Positions 63,700 through 64,000 of a stretch of 64,000 nucleotides of DNA are shown one piece after another. Position numbers and translations under genes: made by a program. Position 1 is the first letter of the stretch, and each line of letters starts with the position of its first letter. The DNA is from Psychrobacillus lasiicapitis (GTDB taxonomy: Bacteria > Bacillota > Bacilli > Bacillales_A > Planococcaceae). The notes below the pieces were generated by a model. It made no database searches. It was given only the letters and a program-made list of their open reading frames with translations, and was not told the origin of the DNA. The stretch lies in assembly GCF_006861795.1 (NCBI RefSeq), contig NZ_VDGH01000009.1:124001-188000 (forward strand), in the 5' to 3' direction.

Positions 63700-64000
63700 G
63701 TGAAAAGGTTTTGTTTATTGGTACTAATTTTAATAGTAACCCTTATCTATTTAACTGGGTGTAGTGAAGGGAATAATCCGTCTTCCAAAAACGAATTCTC
63801 TGGGCATTCGAAAAACATAGATGATTTACCCCAACAAGAGGAAAATATAGTGGACGATGTGAATTTAGATTATATAAATTGGTTTCGTAACCATTCAGAA
63901 ACAATTCTTCGGACCTCGACAGAGGAGGTTGCAAATAGTATTGGCAATTATAATAGCAATGATTTAACAAACACCATGAATAAAATTGAAGAGTTAATTA
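63700..64000 (+). CDS. Lipoprotein, N-terminal part (cut by window edge)
   Basis: 100 codons, starting GTG 63700 and running off the end. Signal peptide RFCLLVLILIVTLI then lipobox YLTGC, so the mature protein begins at Cys and is membrane-anchored outside the cytoplasm. The mature start (SEGNNPSSKNEF) is a typical flexible linker. The folded part is not visible. Confidence 0.75.
   Translation, partial: MKRFCLLVLILIVTLIYLTGCSEGNNPSSKNEFSGHSKNIDDLPQQEENIVDDVNLDYINWFRNHSETILRTSTEEVANSIGNYNSNDLTNTMNKIEELI

Noticed and set aside
63743-63970. Minus-strand ORF of 75 codons
   Set aside because: The plus strand carries a clear lipoprotein start; the minus frame is its shadow.
1-64000. CRISPR arrays and rRNA genes
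   Set aside because: No regularly spaced repeats of 20-40 bases and no rRNA-like sequence were seen anywhere.

Overview
The window is AT-rich and reads as a chromosomal segment of an endospore-forming type Firmicute. A Bacillales/Caryophanaceae relative (Psychrobacillus-, Lysinibacillus- or Sporosarcina-like) is my inference; no rRNA or complete tRNA is present to test it. Gene starts show strong AGGAGG-type ribosome binding sites, many terminators are stem plus T-run, and families such as LmrA/LmrB-like, UvsE, DUF3189, YolD and a c-di-GMP-I riboswitch are typical of this group.

Layout. (1) 1-13.0 kb is a ureide-catabolism locus: a PucR-type regulator (cut by the window edge) divergent from an NCS2 permease, then allC, allE, two tandem allD copies, the oxamate carbamoyltransferase genes allF-allG-allH, carbamate kinase, and after a strong terminator a second AllC-like amidohydrolase. 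Together these predict: allantoate to ureidoglycine to ureidoglycolate to oxalurate, then carbamoyl transfer giving oxamate and carbamoyl phosphate, then ATP. Allantoinase is not in the window. (2) 13.3-16.0 kb is a c-di-GMP riboswitch-controlled three-gene operon ending in a chemoreceptor. (3) 16-25 kb holds a group II PLP decarboxylase, a MoxR/VWA pair, two tandem UvsE endonucleases and a TetR-MFS drug-efflux pair. (4) 25-31 kb is a sigma-54 locus: an enhancer-binding regulator, a -24/-12 promoter, an iron alcohol dehydrogenase, a CoA-acylating methylmalonate/malonate-semialdehyde dehydrogenase, and a second iron alcohol dehydrogenase facing away. (5) 31-35 kb has two tandem paralogous lipoproteins, a 628-residue unknown and a small helical partner. 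(6) 35-38.7 kb has a Cys-rich pentapeptide-repeat protein, a WapI-like immunity protein and a LysR-MFS pair.

(7) From about 38.7 kb to the end the window is an accessory region: broken genes, phage-like small proteins, a tRNA-3'-end-like sequence next to direct repeats (possible attachment site), and a defence island. The island contains an ABC-type ATPase plus HNH nuclease pair (Septu-like), a complete type I restriction-modification system (hsdR-hsdM-hsdS), and an operon with McrB-like AAA+, McrC-like nuclease, a second nuclease-like protein and a nitrilase-superfamily enzyme, followed by a small integrase-SAM-like protein and a Gly/Ala-rich membrane protein with ankyrin repeats. IS1380-like and ISL3-like transposase remnants lie among them. 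The end of the window has a phage-type repressor divergent from three small genes and the start of a lipoprotein.

The best candidate for an undescribed system is the McrB/McrC/nuclease-like/nitrilase operon at 52.1-58.5 kb. A nitrilase-fold enzyme with its Glu-Lys-Cys triad intact, sitting 2 bases after a nuclease-like gene, is not part of any McrBC system I know.
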